From: an uncultured bacterium
GTDB taxonomy: Bacteria; Bacillota; Clostridia; Lachnospirales; Lachnospiraceae
Assembly: GCA_947071365.1 (NCBI GenBank)
Contig: CAMTFT010000035.1
Coordinates: 1 to 9,537 of the forward strand
Direction of reading: 5' to 3'
DNA: 9,537 nt
Of this stretch, positions 7,380-9,537 are shown piece by piece. Below the pieces are notes generated by a model. That model saw only the letters and a program-made list of their open reading frames with translations, was not told the DNA's origin and did not search any database. The number at the start of each line of letters is the position of its first letter. Within the stretch, counting starts at the first letter, position 1. The translations under genes and the position numbers were made by a program.

Positions 7380-7431
7380 TTGAATTTTTTATGAACAAAG
7401 TGAGAACTCCGTTTGCAGGCAAAATATTGAC

Positions 7432-9512
7432 TCACTCCTCGCCAAACATCATTCCATCTATATAGTATTGCCGGAACATTACATCGGCAGACAGGTTCAC
7501 CTCCTTCATCGCTCCACAAATCTGTTCTGGAATACTGTCATTTTCTTCTATCAGATATCGAATGCAGCCGTTTAAAGAGCTGTTACCTGCCACCCGGATC
7601 TTCCCCTGCAGTTCTCCCGGAAACATGTTTACAGCGATCGCCTTTACCTCATCCAGGGCAAACCCGAAGCCGCCGGCAAGATACACCTCTTCCACCGCGT
7701 CTGCGTTTATACCGTATCGGTACAGCAGTGTGTCAATGCCTGCCCGGATTGCTGCTTTGGCAAGCTGAATTTCCCGTATATCCTGCTGTGTGATCCGAAT
7801 CATCTCACCGGAAGCGCTTTTTGCCAACGGATACCCCGTCTCAAAAAAAGGATCGTCCAGGCGCCCGGTCTCATCCATATACCCCAGTTCATACAACGCT
7901 GCTGCTGCCTCCAGAACTCCTGTCCCGCAGATCCCTTCCGCTGTTTTTTCTCCAATCGTTTTTACGATCGTCCGTCCTTCCCGGATATCCACGCCCTGGA
8001 TCGCCCCCGGCAGACTTCCCATTCCCCATGCGATCCTGCCGCCTTCAAAAGCAGGCCCGGCCGCCGTCGATGCACAGAGCATCCGTTCACTGCTGCCAAG
8101 AACCATTTCTCCGTTCGTGCCAAGATCAATCAGCATGCGGATCCCGGTATCACGCCCCAGCTCACAGTCATATATACCCGCCGTGGTATCGCCGCCCACA
8201 AAGGAAGCTGCACCAGGGAAAAGGTATACGTCGATATCCGGCAGCTCTTCCGAGAACAGCTCCTTCATGGAAATACGTTCTGCCTTCAGGGATTCCGGGA
8301 CAAAGGGAACCCCCATCAGTCCCTCGCAGGAGTAGCCGCGAAGCAGATGCATCATCACGGTGTTCCCGGCAAGAGCTGCTTTTTTCAAACCGCCAAAGCC
8401 CCCTGCGCGCAGAGCAAGGCTTCTGACCCCGTCCGTCAGATCCTTCCGGATACTTTTGCGGAGCAGTTCCTTCTGCCCGTTTACTGATGCTTCAATCCGC
8501 GAGATGACATCCGCGCCGAAGCTTCTCTGATGGTTGACCCCATTCCACGTATCCAGAACACTTCCGTCTTCAAGGGAAATTCTCTGCATGGCAATCGTTG
8601 TAGTCCCCAGATCGACCGCAAGTCCCCAGGATACATCTCCCGTATCCTCGTTTTTCACATTTGAAGTTCTGTTTCCGCCCAGTACCCAGAACTCATCCTC
8701 CCCTTTTGGAAGTACGATCTCCAGATTCATCTGCACAGCAGCACGGCAGGCCAGTCTCCAGCCCTGCTCTAATTGTACTTCACTGAATTTCCTTCTATCC
8801 TCCTGTGAAACAGATACTTTCCCTTTTTTTACCTGGATCCTGCATTTGCCGCACCGGCCTTTGCCCCCACACGGCGCTGCCAGATGAATCCCAAAACGGT
8901 TCAGCACAGCCAGCAGATTTTCTCCCGCACGACATTTCAATACATGAACCTCATCTGTTCCTTCATCTTTTATCCGCACGGTCAGCCTGTCAGCCCGGCG
9001 CTTCAGACAACTGAAATTGTCACAGTTTGCACACTCATGATGCATCCGCATCTGGTTGACATCCTCTGTCAGCTCAAAAATCACGGCCTGGGATTTTACC
9101 GGGTCAAACATATAACCTGTTGAGATTCCTATCCCATACTCAGAAGCCCTTACCACCTCATATACGTTTTTTTGCATTTCCATGGGTATATCAGCGGGAG
9201 CCTCCTGCCTGTCCCGTATGCCAAGCTGCTGCTCTCTGCAAAATACAGTCAAAATTTTTTCCAGCTCTTTTTCCAGAGAAAACAGCGCTGAATCAGCCAT
9301 GGCATTTATCAGCATCCCTCTCACATAATCTCCTTCTGAAAAAGCTTTTGTACTGAGTTTTTCCGGTTCACCCCCTATTGTATAAAGCACATACAGCCTG
9401 GAACGCGCCTCCTGCCGCATCAATATCACAGGATGGCACGCGTTTTCTACTTCACTTTTTATTTCTTCATATTCTTCCGAAAATATCTGATACGATTCGC
9501 TGTCCTGACTAC
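7432..9512 (-). CDS. Corrinoid activation protein (RACo/RamA-like, 2Fe-2S plus ASKHA ATPase), 5' end missing
   Basis: Proteins of this family use ATP and electrons from an iron-sulfur centre to reduce the inactive Co(II) form of corrinoid methyltransferase systems to Co(I). Residue numbers below count from the first in-frame ATG, at 9429, but the frame stays open to the contig edge (9512), so the real start is outside. Residues 1-145 resemble the activation domain of B12-dependent methionine synthase (GDYVRGMLINAMADSALFSL; GIGISTGYMFDP) and end with CANCDNFSC (C133, C136, C141), a possible metal site. A ferredoxin domain follows, with C187, C193, C196 and C228 in the 2Fe-2S pattern (PCGGKGRCGKC ... 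LAC). An ASKHA ATPase/DUF4445 region occupies about 268-665, with phosphate loops AVDLGTTTIA at 271 and IDLGTNGEMVL at 434, and AGGFGFALD at 585. The partner methyltransferase is not in the window. Class assignment is firm, exact substrate unknown. Confidence 0.92.
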
Positions 9513-9537
9513 CTGTCTCTTATACACATCTCCGAGC
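9513..9537. other. Illumina Nextera adapter (Tn5 mosaic end), sequencing artefact
   Basis: CTGTCTCTTATACACATCT at 9513-9531 is the exact 19-bp Tn5 mosaic end used in Nextera tagmentation. The next six bases, CCGAGC, are the start of the read-2 adapter arm. The window stops here, as expected where an assembler extended a contig into untrimmed adapter. It is not evidence for a transposon in the organism. Genomic sequence should be taken to end at 9512. Confidence 0.97.

Noticed and set aside
7400..7436. Terminator of the corrinoid activator gene
   Set aside because: GTGAG (7400-7404) can pair with CTCAC (7431-7435), but the loop is 26 bases, the stem overlaps the stop codon and no T-run follows.
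9513..9531. Tn5 end as a sign of a real mobile element
   Set aside because: The match is the engineered 19-bp mosaic end joined to the Nextera read-2 arm at the very edge of the contig. No transposase or second end is present.

Overview
The window looks like a whole short contig, or the end of one, from a Gram-positive anaerobe of the Clostridia, most likely Lachnospiraceae. This rests on the secA-prfB gene pair, an operon of a PheB-type ACT protein, homoserine dehydrogenase and a phosphoglycerate-mutase-like protein, strong AGGAGG ribosome sites, and an iron-sulfur/ASKHA corrinoid activator typical of acetogenic or demethylating gut Clostridia. The genus assignment is left open. All complete genes lie on the minus strand. 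Only the 3' tail of one gene, at the left edge, reads on the plus strand.

Layout from left to right. Positions 1-104 hold a 21-bp tandem repeat and the tail of a plus-strand gene. A hairpin terminator (110-143) serves both that gene and the converging minus-strand operon. Positions 241-3219 hold a three-gene threonine-branch operon, transcribed right to left: ACT-domain regulator, homoserine dehydrogenase (hom), and an archaeal-type phosphoglycerate-mutase-like protein that is probably the homoserine kinase of the pathway. A possible 31-residue ORF overlaps the stop of the last gene. The operon has a near-consensus promoter (3378-3406), followed by an intrinsic terminator inside the leader (3257-3280), which suggests attenuation. 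Positions 3473-7313 hold secA and prfB, driven by a promoter at 7351-7379. prfB is split by an in-frame TGA and needs the classic +1 programmed frameshift, so its true start is a GTG at 4601. Positions 7432-9512 hold a 5'-truncated corrinoid activation protein.

The last 25 bases (9513-9537) are not genomic. They match the 19-bp Tn5 mosaic end plus the next six bases of the Illumina Nextera read-2 adapter, so the contig ends in untrimmed adapter.

I see no CRISPR array, prophage, insertion sequence, rRNA or tRNA. The genes are mostly housekeeping. The points worth a second look are the leader attenuator, the non-canonical homoserine kinase, the domain fusion in the corrinoid activator, a diverged duplicate of the secA 3' end just beyond its stop codon, the repeat-bearing tail at the left edge, and the adapter.
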